Positions 13,001 through 27,275 are shown, counted from the stretch's first letter. The stretch is DNA of 64,000 nucleotides from Echeneis naucrates (GCF_900963305.1 NC_042514.1:20364029-20428028); one strand, 5' to 3'. Program-made: numbers and translations. The notes: generated from the sequence alone by a model not told the origin.

Positions 13001-13601
13001 GCCTTACTGTTATTATCGCTGTGGTTCTGCTGATTTGATCAGTCAGGGACCTTCAGTTATCACTTAAATCTGAAGTCCTGGTTCTATGAGTAAACCATTG
13101 AATTCATTCATTTCCCGAATGAATGAATTGAAGTGCCTCAGTCTGGTTCATGTTGAGGGTCAAATAGAGCAGAGATGGACAACTGTTGTGGACTCAGACT
13201 GATTTCTGCCAGTGACTGCAAGGAGAAAACACTGCATGTTGAGTTTCATAAAGGCCCTGACAGACCAGAGTGGAGGACTTGTCTGTCCTTGATTAAAGAG
13301 GAAAATGTGGGGAGATGGTGGTTGAAGATGAGAATGGGAGAATGGACTGAAATCCATCCCATGAGTATAAGGCATGAGTAGTGACCTCTGACCCTGTTCT
13401 GCAGGTGTTTATGTGGAGGACATGAAGGATGGCAGTTCAGAGAAACTGTGTGCTGGTCTGCTCTCAGTCGGAGACGAGGTCTTGGAGGTGAACGGGGAGA
13501 AAGTGGCCTGTCTCACTCTGGACCAGGTGACTCACCGACTGACCCAGAACGTCTCAGCGACCGTCCGTGTCCTCCGACACTTGCGGATGTTTCCACATTG
13601 A
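10087..13601 (+). CDS. KIAA1614: KIAA1614-like protein with C-terminal PDZ domain
   Basis: Function is not established for this family. Seven exons join in frame: 10087-10151, 10374-11239, 11661-11763, 11992-12175, 12249-12337, 12491-12657, 13405-13601 (1671 nt, 556 residues). The large second exon encodes a low-complexity, Ser/Arg-rich region. Exons 4-5 carry basic Ser/Leu motifs (LSLRRLFSTFRLNRTGR, LLKKCPSVQSLNE, SFFQLRKLSSLQSFGS). Exons 6-7 carry a PDZ-like fold: VGRVLEAGSDGTVLLEL, then VYVEDMKDGS, AGLLSVGDEVLEVNGEKV and LTLDQVTHRLT. The protein ends soon after, at MFPH. I assign it to KIAA1614 from the motif order and because KIAA1614 is next to STX6 in human, as here. The ATG at 10087 is inferred: its 65-nt exon joins exon 2 in frame, but there is no homology to confirm it. 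Confidence 0.72.
13101..13129. repeat. Fold-back palindrome (12-bp arms, 5-nt loop)
   Basis: aattcattcatt, loop tcccg, then its exact complement. It is in the intron before the PDZ exon of the KIAA1614-like gene. Confidence 0.95.
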
Positions 13602-13948
13602 CCACAATACCCCCTCATAACATATCCTGTTTTTGCTTCTTTTTTTTTTCCTCTGGTGGGGGGCTTCACTTGCTGAGCTTCATCATTAACTTCATCTGTC
13701 TGTTCATAGGTTCAGATCACATCTGTAATTATTACTTTCTACACCACCATCATCATCACTGTTGTTTTATTCAAAAAGGAAACACCTCAACGTATTTCAT
13801 TTCATCTTCTGCTGAAGAAAAATTGAAGCTTAGGTTTTCCCACCATGCGTACCATGAACCTGAAAATGTGATTGGCTGCTTCTTCCAACAGCACACCTGT
13901 TAATCTATTTATAAACATTAGTTGCCACACTTCCTGTTTCTGCTTCAC

Positions 13949-13954
13949 ATTAAA
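13949..13954 (+). terminator. Poly(A) signal ATTAAA, KIAA1614-like gene
   Basis: Lies about 350 bp after the stop codon. It is the common variant signal. Inferred from position only. Confidence 0.45.
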
Positions 13955-13984
13955 GGCCTTCAATAGGTTCCTTATAGAAAAGCT

Positions 13985-13990
13985 TTTATT
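13985..13990 (-). terminator. Poly(A) signal AATAAA, STX6
   Basis: A reverse-strand AATAAA about 615 bp past the STX6 stop, facing the plus-strand signal at 13949. Confidence 0.5.
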
Positions 13991-14603
13991 GTGAAGCAGC
14001 AGCAGGAAGTGTCATTTGAATGGGTAACACTGGTACTGATCAATAATCTGATCATTGTGATTGATATGATACAGGAAAAAAATTAAATCCAAATAACTGA
14101 CAAAATACAAAGTTTCAAACATCAGTAAATAAACACAAACCGTAAACAACAACACACAATTGTAGTGTTTTCAGATTAACAACCAGCCTTCCAACTAAAT
14201 AAGTCTGAGTTAAAGTGGTTTTAAAATGGAAATAAACTAGAGATAAACTGGAGTTAAAGTGGAAATAAACTGCAGATAATGGAAACAAATATAATTTCCT
14301 TAAATATCTTTAAAAAAAAATCTGACCATCTACTTGACCTTTGACCTCTGCAATGATGAAACTGTCTAATGAAGAAACCAAGAAAAGCGGAAAAGTCGGG
14401 TAGAGTCATTTAGAGTCCATGTTTAGGAAGATGGATGAGACTGAGGACAAATCCTGAGTCTGATCTGAAGGTAAGGACTGAAGAGTCTTATGTTACAGAA
14501 TACATTGAGAGTAAAGACTCCAGTAGAGCCCAGGAGAGTTCTGCAGAGTCCAGTAGCTACAGGATTCAGTTGAGTTGCATGCTGACTGCTGATGAGACAT
14601 CAA

Positions 14604-17600
14604 TCAGAGGACGAAGAAGAGGACGACGACTACGAAGAGAATGCACAACAGCACACAGATTGCACACCACTGACGACGATCTGTAAGGACACATACTGTT
14701 AATTACCAACACTATAACGATCTCTTATTATCATAATTAACAATTCTTCTTCATCATTCTTCATTCTTCATCTATATGTAACTAGTATCAGTTAAAATAT
14801 TCAAATGTTCCGCAAACTGCAGTAACTAACTAGTTTAATAACCTGGAGCTACCCCTAACGTGACAATAACTTTTCTCACCTCTCTGTCATGAAAGCACAG
14901 GTGAGTTATTGATTCACCTGTCACAACACTTCTAATACCTGATCACATGCCAACCGGAGGGTCCATTAATGCCAGTGACCTGTTTCTATCTGAGGTGCCG
15001 CAACCTCATGATGAGTCTGAACTTGTCATATGGGTACCTCTGTCTGCTGGGGGCACTGTTGTCCCCCATGGGGACAAACATCCCTGACTAAAGAAAACCA
15101 ATGCACCACTGATTGGTGCATTACTTTCACTATCTGAGTATAAAAAGGCTGTAACATCTCCATCTAAATCACACTGCTCACACAAATCTTTTATCATTTT
15201 ACCTTCTATGGCAGTTTGTAAAAATGTAATGCAATACTTATCAAAGCTCCAGGGCCAAATAATAAGGAAGCTGCAAAAATTATACAGCTTCAATGCTGAG
15301 TTTTTTCAATCACCAGATCACAATGGGTGAAATTGATACATGTCACCTCTCAAATGGGCATATACATAGCTGGTCGAGGCCACTTCCAATTGAGGACCAT
15401 GGAGGAGCATTCATTCCTTTGCATAGTATGATTGTCTTATTAGGAGAGAAGTCATGTTTGTGGTTTTGGTCTGACTCACTGTATAACATATTTTCTACAC
15501 CACAGCCTTTTGCAATCTACTAATTGAAAGGTCTGAACTCATAATTTGATTAAAATTTGATTCATTGTTCATTGTACTGCCCTTGTTTGTAAAAAAAAAA
15601 AAAAAAAAAAAAGCAGGTGTGGCATCAGCTTAAAAACCTCCAGCCACAGGAAAACTACCACTGAAAACTGACTTTCAACTCAAATCTGGTTATTTTATTG
15701 TTGTCTGTTGCTGCTCCCTGCAAGTGGACATCAGCTGTTGCTGGACAAGTTACCACTGGTCATGTGGGAGACTTTGGCCAGTTTCTTCATGACGTTGTCC
15801 AGTCTGGAGTGAGTATTGTCCATTTCATGTCCAAAGTCATCCAGCATTCTGCAAGAAAACATCCAACAAGTCAGACCAGGTCCAGGTAGGTCCAAAAGAC
15901 ACACAGACAGACAAACAAACACACAAGACACAAATTAAAGAGGCGGAGGGTTCTTACACAGCCTGTTCATCCAACTCCATGCCAATCCGCTCCGACATGT
16001 TCTTGAGGACTCCGATAGTTCCTGATACCAGTTCCAGCTGCTCATCCTGCTGATCTGCAATCAGCTGGAACAAACACAAGGAAGTCACTGGAGGATCTGA
16101 GGTCTGTGATTGGCTGCTGGACGATCCGCTGTGACTATACCTGCTGCTGAACCTGCTGCTCCTCAATGAACTGGGAGTTGGCGTTCTGCAGCTGGCGGTC
16201 CAGTCTGCTGTATTTATCAGGACCAGGCTGCCACACTGGACCACGAGCACCATGTTCACCAAGCAGGACCTGGTTGAAAAAACATGCACTCAGGAGGAAC
16301 CACGCGGACCTGACCCAGACATCAAGAAACTTACTGGACTTAGACCTAGGCTCCTGCATTCAGTTTGTTTCTGAAATCTCAGATGATTTTCAGAGGTACT
16401 TTGTGGTTCTCAGTAAAAAAGGCTAAACAGAGGTTTTGGTGGTCAGTCACTGGTTTTATCAGAGAATCTGACTGTAGTAACTGAATGGGTTCTTTACGTG
16501 ATTGTTCTCTTTTCTATCTGGTTTCACTTTTGGTTTCTAACAGTTAGGGAGTTTTCTTCCCCACTGGAGTGTAGGGCTAGACCTGGAGCTGATTTCACAT
16601 AGATAGACCTTTACTATAGTGTAGATATCATAAATAGCAGATTTAGGTAGATGTCTAAATTCATCAGTTACACAAAGCAGATTAGTCCTTGGTTATATTA
16701 AGTACAACCAGGGTGCAGAAATTAAGGCATTTGTCAAAACACAAAAATTAACAACCAAGTGACCACATCAAAATCCTGCTCAGTTCAGCATACCACAGTG
16801 CTTATGAGGACGTACCATATGGGAAGTTCAGCAAAGAGTGTAATAATACAAAAAAAATCTGATGTGGAACAAAATAGCTGCTACAGTCAACAGTGTTAAT
16901 CCAACATTTGAGGGGAGCATCAAGGACATAAAAAAAATATGGTGCAAGATACAAGGAAAGAAATTTTCAAAAGAGAAAATGGAAAAAACTAGAGAAGGAC
17001 CACAAGAAAAGCTTAAAGACACAACAGAAAGTTCAGTTTAGGAGGGCATCCCTGTTGTTATCTGAGGAGACAGTGGTGGATAAGAGAGTGGAGTTGACAG
17101 CAGCTCCAATGGAAATCAATTTCACTTCACAGTGCTCTCAGCACATTACAAAATCACAGATTTTGTGCTGTTTTCTCTTTTTCATTTCTTTTGTCACCAT
17201 GTGTTACTCATCAGTTGATGGACTGACGACCTTGGTCCTTGGTCTTCATGAAAAAGCTAACTTAAACTCAAAGTTATTTCATTGTGTACATTTACCTGCT
17301 TGTTCTTTCTGTCCATGGAGGCACCAGCTGGGGTTGACATCTGTTCTTTCATTTCCTTCAAGAGAAACAGTGATCATCCAACCAGATCAGACTCCAATTC
17401 ACCCGAGCAGGTGATGGTGAGTTTTCAACTCAGACTTTACCTTGACCGTCTGTCTGGTGCTGGTGATGAAAGTTTTTCTCTTCAACAACTCAGCAGCATC
17501 CAGGTTGAACTTTTTCGGGTTTGATTCAACAATGCATTCACAAACCATTAAGGAACAAATATTAACAATGGAAATCCAATAGCTAACCAGAGACCTGTAC

Positions 17601-19167
17601 TACGAACCAGGATTAACATTGCCAGATAATGTTCCAGTGAACTGGCCTCACTTAATCAACATTCAATCAGTCTAATCAGTCTAACAGCGCTGGATATGTA
17701 ATTACTGAGTGAACCAGGTTTCTCCTGTCTAGTTGTCAGTGTATTCACATAAAAAGGGTGGAGGTATCAGCTTCCAACCAATAGGGAACATGGACAAGTC
17801 TCTAGCAGGTGGGGCTTCAGGCAGAGTGGCTTACTTCACCAATGAAAAGTGACGTATTATCAGGGTTGGAGAAACTGAGTAAATGCATAAGTTATAATAT
17901 CTAAATTTATAACGTAGAAGCTAACATCTATGATCTGGCTGGCCCATCATGTAAACAGGTATCTGACAATAATCACATCTGTGTAGTCCCTTAAATGAAC
18001 AGCATACATCAGAAAGACTACATCATGTACAGTGAAGTAGCCCAATGGGTTAATGTCTACCTTCCTGCTGTGTCATAAAACTCTGTTATGGCACAAGATG
18101 TAAATCCCTCCATTATCTGTCACTGTAGGGATGAATTGCAATATTCTAGTTTAGGTCTCTCCATCAAATTCTCTCCTGACCAAAAGTAGAGTAATGACAG
18201 ACACTCTGTGGAGTGAAAACATCAGTTACCATGGTGATACATTACAGGAAGACATGATCCACCTCCGTAGCTGCAAAAACCCAGACAACCCAGGGTTTAA
18301 CCATAATTTAAATCAATAGTCCCAAATCCTGCTTCATAGTGCAGAACCAAGGTGATCTCAGCACAGGTCAGGTGGCCTCAGCTCTAACATATAAGGATAT
18401 TAATGGTCTCATCGAGGTCTTCTAGGTCCCACTCAATTGACCGCAGACTGTTCCTCAGCTCATTGGTTGTCCAGTCCATTTCCTCTTTGGAGGCTCCGCC
18501 TCCCTCCTGTAAGAGCTCGCTCCATCTATGATGGAGGCTCTGTGCTGCATTCACCGCCTTCTGCACCTCCCTGTTAACAAACACAAGAGTCACTGGAACT
18601 CCATACGGATTCAGTGTTTAAACAGTTTGCTGCCCTGAACCAACTATAAATTCGATATCTATAATTTTCTCCATCTCACTGAGTGTGGCGCATCACAAAC
18701 AACTTTTGAAGCACTGTTGATTGCACTGCGCTTCAGGTGCTTCTGTGGAGTTTTTAAATTTGGAATATCCCTTAATCGGAATGAAAACTAGTGTGGTGTT
18801 AATCGGATGCTTTTAAAGGAAACAAGACTTAGACTCAGACTTAGATTAACTCATTTTTGATAACGTGTTGATTCCGTCTTTGTGGGTGGAGTCCAGTTAA
18901 ACCTGGAGTGGTTCTATAAGAAACGACTAAACCCCGAGTGTGACCCCTGTTCATAGACCAGCTTTGTGCTGACTGTGCTAATTTACTCGTAAAACACAGC
19001 TGGCTAACGTTAGCATGACTGTTAGCTTCACTGAGTGACTTGCTATTTATCTACAGCCACTGATTATCCTGTGTCTCAGGCTGGTGCTCAATGCTGTTAT
19101 CCCCGTTAGGCCCGCTAGCACGATGCTCTGACCCTTTAACGACGAAGAACGGGTCCTCCATGGACAT
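14604..19167 (-). CDS. stx6: Syntaxin-6/10 family t-SNARE
   Basis: Qc-type SNARE of the trans-Golgi network and endosomes, acting in retrograde membrane fusion. Eight exons in transcript order: 19167-19133, 18570-18401, 17535-17441, 17355-17296, 16269-16141, 16064-15958, 15848-15754, 14680-14604. They join in frame to 255 residues, the human STX6 length. The N-terminus [19 protein letters not shown] is nearly identical to human. An N-terminal helical bundle runs to about residue 120. The SNARE helix includes [19 protein letters not shown] and [19 protein letters not shown] tail anchor follows RRQW ([20 protein letters not shown]), then stop. Intron 2 is U12-type. Genomic neighbours leave it open whether this is the STX6 or the STX10 ohnolog, but length and sequence favour STX6. 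Divergent from ELAVL1. Confidence 0.93.
14941..15612 (+). repeat. Poly(A)-tailed insert, probable retroposed sequence
   Basis: About 670 bp of AT-rich sequence in the last STX6 intron, ending on the plus strand in 24 A residues (15589-15612). Opposite orientation to STX6. It has short open frames on both strands but no domain I recognise. It could be a retrocopied transcript end or a LINE fragment. The left boundary is a guess. Confidence 0.4.
17536..18400 (-). other. U12-type (minor spliceosome) intron, STX6 intron 2
   Basis: The donor reads ATTA|ATATCCTTAT, an exact U12 5' splice consensus. Near the other end TTCCTTAAT matches the U12 branch consensus TTCCTTRAY, with the branch A 12 nt before the exon, in the usual 10-13 nt range. 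The frame requires exon 3 to begin GC ATT GTT GAA (S-I-V-E, as in human), which makes the intron end AT, not AC or AG. The intron is 865 nt and holds a DNA-transposon copy. Confidence 0.85.
17595..18347. mobile_element. MITE-like DNA transposon, copy A
   Basis: Inverted ends: left gtactacgaaccaggatta, right aaatcctgcttcatagtgca. Internal words agttaccatggtgata and cccagggtttaacc are shared in order with 33098-33832. About 750 bp, no coding capacity. The superfamily is uncertain (possibly Harbinger/ISL2EU-like). It occupies most of the STX6 U12 intron. Confidence 0.65.
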
Positions 19168-19529
19168 GGTTCCGGTTCTTATTCTGGTTCAGTCCCCCCG
19201 CAGCTTCATCACGCAGACTGTCGGCCTCCTGATCGGTTTAAACTAATTTGACTTTTATTCTTTCTTTCTTTACTTTATTTGATTAATTTCCGAGTTTATC
19301 TTCATCGCCGCTTTGTTTACATGCAGCCCCGACTTCCGCAGCGGAAATTACGCGTGATGTCATACCCACGTGGCACTGACATCATAACCAGAATCAACCG
19401 TTTGGACCTTACAATAGGTAATAAATCACGCTCAATAATAATGTCAATAATAAGTGTAGAATGAGCTACCATAAACAGAAAGTAATTGTATCATAAATAA
19501 ACAAATTGTATTATGTATAAATACACAGC

Positions 19530-19856
19530 AGCTGGGGCAGCACGGAGGCATAGTGGTTAGCACTGTTGCCCCACAATAACATGTTCTCCCTGTGCCTGCG
19601 TGGGTTTCCTCCCACCGTCTAAAGACATACGTGTCTCGGTTAACTGGTGACTCACACTCACACTCAGACCTACAGACAATTTCTGTAAGTCTGAGTGTGA
19701 GTGGTTGTTGGTCTCTGTCTGTCTCTGTGTGTTGGCCCTGTGATGGACTGGTGACCTGTCCAGGGTGACCTCGCCCTCACCCAGAGTGAGCTGGGATTGG
19801 CTCCAGCACCTCCCGTGACCCGGAAACGGATACGCAGTATAAAATGAATGAATGAC
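19530..19856 (+). repeat. Dispersed repeat with tRNA-like head, internally inverted
   Basis: Near full-length copy: head cagcacggaggcatagtggt, then cacaataacatgttctccct, and tail ggatacgcagtataaaatga. A block near the middle is replaced by its own reverse complement, giving a hairpin at 19655-19703. Confidence 0.85.
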
Positions 19857-20349
19857 ACAGCAGTATGAGGTAGGTTAAAATAACAAACAAACAAACAAAA
19901 AAACAAAACAACTTTAATGGAAGGTAAAAGCTGTAATGTCACCATGGGGCAATTTGGTTTGCATCAGGTAAGCAACACTTACAATAGCAATGACAATCAT
20001 ACAAGGAAGAAAAGTGCAAACACAATAAAACCAATATAGCAGAATGAACAAAGGACAGTCCTTACATATTTGTATGACATTTATGAATGATAAACCTACA
20101 TCCTGAAGGAAGCAGTCAGGACCTGGAGAGCAAAGAGTGCAGAGAGTCAAAAAAGAATGGACTTTAAGATCAGTCTTTCCTCATACATCTGTTCAAGACT
20201 TAAGGTTGAGATTTTGACAACACAGCCTGATCATTTTTTTTTTCTAGTTTTCTTTTGTTCTGAAAAGTAAGATGACTGAGCCAACAAATTACATTAAAAA
20301 AAGAGCAGGTTAAATTAAAGCAGAATAATACGTATTAAGACGTGGCATA

Positions 20350-21210
20350 TCTATGTTAAAACTACATAGCTTCCTTTGAAACTAAGTACTAACATCTCTT
20401 TCACTTTGGCCACAGTTATCTTGGGAAAGGACTGGTCACACCAATTGACAAATGTATCCAGAAAAAGGCTATAATTGTGTTGATGCCTCAATATAAAGTT
20501 GATTAGTGTAGCAATAGGGTGTTCTACTCTTCTAATGGCATATAGGCAAACTGAAAAGGGTCCAGCATATTCTACATGGAGTACAAAACTGTAAAGTTTG
20601 CCAATATGCTCAAATGTTTTCATAACAGGGACAGTCAAAACCACAGGGCAGAGAAAAAAGGTTTTCGGAATCAGGACTTTTGCATCTGTCATCACTATGA
20701 ATTCCAGATCCTCTGTATTTTCCATATCTCAAGGGAGGATTGTACAATGTGTGGAAGGATACCACTTAGTTGCCTAGCACACTCTTAAGCAATTTTCTTC
20801 CCAGACAATCAGGACCAGGGCTTGGCTTCTCATTAATCTAACTTTTGTCTGGTTGATTATAATCTCGCAGCCTGGAGGCCAATTTCTATAGTGAGACAGC
20901 TCATTATTAAAATCAACAGAACTGAATCTGAAGTCAAATGTGTTAAACTGCTCAGCTAATTTGGCTTCAGACAAGTTTGGAGGGAAAACTCTTTTATCTC
21001 TGTTTTTCATCCCCTCCGTGGACTTAATTCCTTTCCAAACTGCCCTAGAACACCCAGAAATCAGCACACTTTCTACATTTCACTTATATTATTATTTGTC
21101 TGCCTTTATCTCACTCTTAACTTGTTTTCAATGCATGTCTTTGAGACCTTCAAAGTCTGAACAAAAGACTTTCTTACATATTCTTAAATATGTCACAATC
21201 CTTTGAAGCA

Positions 21211-21244
<34 letters not shown>

Positions 21245-21445
21245 CTGATTTATAGGTGGGGAATAGATATAGAACAGAGTGGTCAGATGTGCCCAAAGGA
21301 GCTACTGGGTAGGATTTGTAAGCTCCCTTAATGAACCCATAGCAATGGTCCAGCACTCTACTTTGTCTGGTAGGACAGGTAATATTCTTAAAAAAGTGGT
21401 TCAAATATTGGGACAAAGAACACTGGGTAAAATCCCCCATCAAGG
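20350..21445 (-). mobile_element. Degraded L2-like LINE
   Basis: The reverse strand holds an endonuclease C-terminus (LDHCYGFIKGAYKSYP, APLGTSDHSVLYLFPTYK), the linker before reverse transcriptase, then RT pieces (VPVMKTFEHI, ATLINFILRHQHN) joined directly to a late RT motif (FVNWCDQSFPKITVAKVKEM). The catalytic YADD region between these is deleted and the frames are broken, so the copy is dead. Confidence 0.75.
21214..21244. repeat. (TA)n microsatellite
   Basis: About 15 uninterrupted TA units at the upstream edge of the LINE remnant. Confidence 0.97.
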
Positions 21446-21537
21446 GCAGATAGACTGTAAATGAGTATAAATAAACACCGAGTAATTTTATTATATAAAA
21501 TTAATCAAATTAGGCCAAATTTATTTATGTATCTTGC

Positions 21538-21876
21538 AACGGCAGAAGAGTTTGCACTGTTGCCTCACAGCAAGAAAGTCATGGGTTCACTTCCCAAGCC
21601 CGGGCCCCTTTCTATGTGGAGTTTGCATGTTCTCCCTGTGCCTGCATGGGCTTCCTCTGGGAATTCTGGTTTCCTACCACAGTCCAAAGACAAGCATGTC
21701 CAGGTTAATTGGTGACTCTAAATTCTCTGTTGACCCATAGGCCTGGGCGTCAGTCTGTCTCTATGTGTTGGCTCTTTGATGGACTGGCAACCTGTCCAGG
21801 GTGTATCCTGCCCTCTCTCCAGCACCCCCTGTGACCCAGAATTGGATAAGCGGTAGAAAATGAGTCAATGAGCATC
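21538..21876 (+). repeat. Dispersed repeat with tRNA-like head
   Basis: Carries gagtttgcatgttctccctg, a normal middle (ggttaattggtgactctaaa), then ttggctctttgatggactgg and the tail gataagcggtagaaaatgag. It is a useful reference for the unrearranged middle of this family. Confidence 0.8.
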
Positions 21877-22399
21877 TATATTGCACCAAATCATAACAGA
21901 GTTGCATGTGTACATTGATTAGAAGACAGAAGGGAGAAACACAGACTATGGGAAGAAAAAAAGTTAGTGACATGTGATGGGAGTTAGTGACAATGAGGGA
22001 GGGGTGGGTGGGACATTTAGCAGCATAACTAAAGAAAGAGTATTTAAACTTTATTAAAATGTCGGCTTTTTCGTAGAGGATGTTTTTAAGCCTGATCTTG
22101 AATGGTGTGAGAGAGTCTGGACACATACTGGGAGTTCCACAGCAGAGGAGCCTGATCGCTGAAAGATCTGTGTTCCAATTTACTTTTGGAGAATCTCAGG
22201 ACCACAAGTAAAGCTACATCCAGAGAGTGAAGTGACCAACTGGGACAATAGGGAACTATCAGCTCTCTGAGATATGATGGAGCTTGATCATCAAAAGCTT
22301 TGTATGTTTGGAAAAGAATTACTACTGTGTGTTGATAACACAGTTTTATTATATATAATTCGTACTTTTAGTTGTGTTCTGTCTCTGTGGCTCCAGCAG

Positions 22400-22625
22400 A
22401 TGGCGTCAATCAGTCGATCAGCCACCATTAACCAGGCAGAAGAAGATCTTCCGTCTCGCGACACCTTATGTAACGTGAGTTGATTTTCTTTGTGTGGTGC
22501 GCGGAGCAGCTAAGCGCTAAAAGCTAACTTGCTGTGTTGGAGCCGGTGAGAAAGGAGACCATCAGCAACGACCGTACAGGGTCCACATCAGAAAAGAGAA
22601 ACTCACCTGTCTTCAGCTGTGCCAG
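22400..22625 (+). promoter_or_regulatory. Probable ELAVL1 promoter and non-coding first exon
   Basis: CpG-rich compared with its surroundings. A good donor (tgccag|gtgagagc) after 22625 could join to the acceptor tttctttcag|acacag at 23448. An alternative donor (gtaac|gtgagt) lies near 22475. The transcription start is not determined. Confidence 0.4.
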
Positions 22626-23265
22626 GTGAGAGCTTTGACGTCTGTTAGCTGCATGAGCACGCGCTGAGAGTCCATTAGCTCCTCCCGTGAGGCCGCGCGG
22701 CTAGCTTGAATGTTAGCTTGGTGTTAGCTCCAGAACACTGAAATAACTTAAGGGGTGTTTTATTTTCCCTCAGCTAATACAGGCAGCTCACGTGTCGATC
22801 CCAGTTAACTGACAATTCACTTGCTGTCCGCTGGCTCCGGAACTGGGTCTGATTCGGTTCGCTTCCGTCTTTAGAGTTCGGAACGTTTAAGGCGCATTTG
22901 TTCCAGACACGTTTTTCTGTTTCGTCCCCGGTTTTCTCCAGATTCTTCTTACCTGGTCTTACCCTTCTCTACAGGAAGTGATTCACCTGCGCTCCATCTC
23001 AACAGGTTTAGCCTGCTGAGACGTTTACACGTCAGTACGGGTCAGTCCAGGACAGCCCGGTTCCAACAGCTGTCCTGTTGTCCCAGTAGAGCAGTCTTCT
23101 CTGAGACCTGATCAAGCTTGATCTAAATCTCAACTGTTATAAATTCTGCAATTGACCCTGTTCGTTTAGGACCTCACACCCATGCAGCTCACTTTGACTT
23201 CACAACTAACCTGTTCATACTTACGTGCTCAGTCTTAATGTTTCCGCCGCTCACGCAAAGCTGAC

Positions 23266-23291
23266 GGGTTAGGGTTAGCTAACCCTAACCC
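23266..23291. repeat. Perfect 26-bp palindrome of telomere-like repeats
   Basis: gggttagggttag followed directly by its exact complement, that is, (TTAGGG)-like repeats fused head to head with no spacer, in the ELAVL1 5' intron. A third short ctaaccctaaccc lies at about 23520. Confidence 0.97.
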
Positions 23292-23474
23292 TGAAGTTTA
23301 TGTACTATGTGTTTTATACACATGTAAATGTGATCACGTTAAATCACGCTTTGTCATGGCTGTTGTTTAATCTGTCTTGTGAGCTGGAGAGGAAGTCCTG
23401 ATCAATCAATCAATAATGTTCCATAACATGAAGCTGGTTTCTTTCAGACACAGTAAACCACTTCAGTTTTCTCC

Positions 23475-26629
<3,155 letters not shown>

Positions 26630-27275
26630 GGTTGAGGTGGGGACAGGGTCCTCTGAAAGAAAATAAGTTCTTTTCTTTTTTTGCCCCCCTCTCTCGCCCC
26701 CCTCTTATCAGTTGAGCTGAAAAGTTTTCAGACGCTTCTGTTTGTGTCACTGTAAGGTTTTTTGTTTTTTTGTTTTTTTTTTTGTTTTGTTTTGTTTTCA
26801 TTTTCTCCCAGCATGCTCAGCATCTGTAACATCACAGGTCGTACTGTATTGGACTCTGGGTAAAGGACAGACATAATGGATCCACCTGGAACCTGAATCC
26901 TCACACCATGATGTGATGGCTGTCGATTTACATTTGAATATCGAAGCATTCAGTCTGACACTGAAGCTGTGAGGTCAGCGGTCAAAATAAGCAGCGGGAA
27001 ACATTTTCAATGTTGAGCAGATGTGATGCCATGAACATACAAATTGTGGCTAAGCCTCATGGTTTTGTTTGAATGTTTCAAAGTAGATCTGATGCTATCT
27101 GTCTCTGGCAGTTGTCTGAGCCAATAAGCACGCTGGAGGCAGGGTGAAGTTCCATCATTTTACAAAAGGCTTTCAGACACGAACAGCATTTGATGTGTAG
27201 TGATGTTTTTTTTCTTGTTTTTGTGATGCAGCTTCTTGTGATGTTTGAAAAATAAAAGATGATTCTGGAAGCTTT
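26630..27275 (+). other. ELAVL1 3' UTR with U-rich tracts
   Basis: Runs from the stop to an AATAAA at 27251. It contains a dense U-rich stretch (26756-26802, T runs split by single G) and shorter U runs near 26670 and 27208. HuR is known to bind its own U-rich 3' UTR. Confidence 0.75.
27251..27256 (+). terminator. Poly(A) signal AATAAA, ELAVL1
   Basis: Canonical signal about 620 bp after the stop codon, in context gaaaaataaaagatg. Confidence 0.75.

Larger units (their letters stand above)
13602..14603. other. Facing 3' UTRs of KIAA1614-like gene and STX6
   Basis: No coding exon is seen. A plus-strand ATTAAA at 13949-13954 and a minus-strand AATAAA (TTTATT at 13985-13990) face each other about 30 bp apart, so both transcripts probably end near 13965-13975. 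Confidence 0.55.
19168..22390. other. STX6/ELAVL1 intergenic region, mostly repeats
   Basis: About 3.2 kb between the divergent STX6 and ELAVL1 transcripts. It contains two tRNA-headed dispersed repeats, an L2-like LINE remnant and a (TA)n tract. No host coding exon was recognised. Sequence next to STX6 (19080-19230) is CpG-richer and is its probable promoter. Confidence 0.6.

Noticed and set aside
15006-15523. Back-to-back open frames in the last STX6 intron
   Set aside because: No recognisable domain, and the segment ends in poly(A). Reported as a probable retroposed insert and not as a gene.
20774-21067. Independent host gene on the minus strand
   Set aside because: Reads as the endonuclease-to-RT linker of an L2-like LINE and is followed by RT motifs.
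22274-22483. Open frame ending MASISRSATINQAEEDLPSRD just upstream of ELAVL1
   Set aside because: It could look like an ELAVL1 start, but it does not join in phase to a recognised exon. More likely 5' UTR or promoter sequence.
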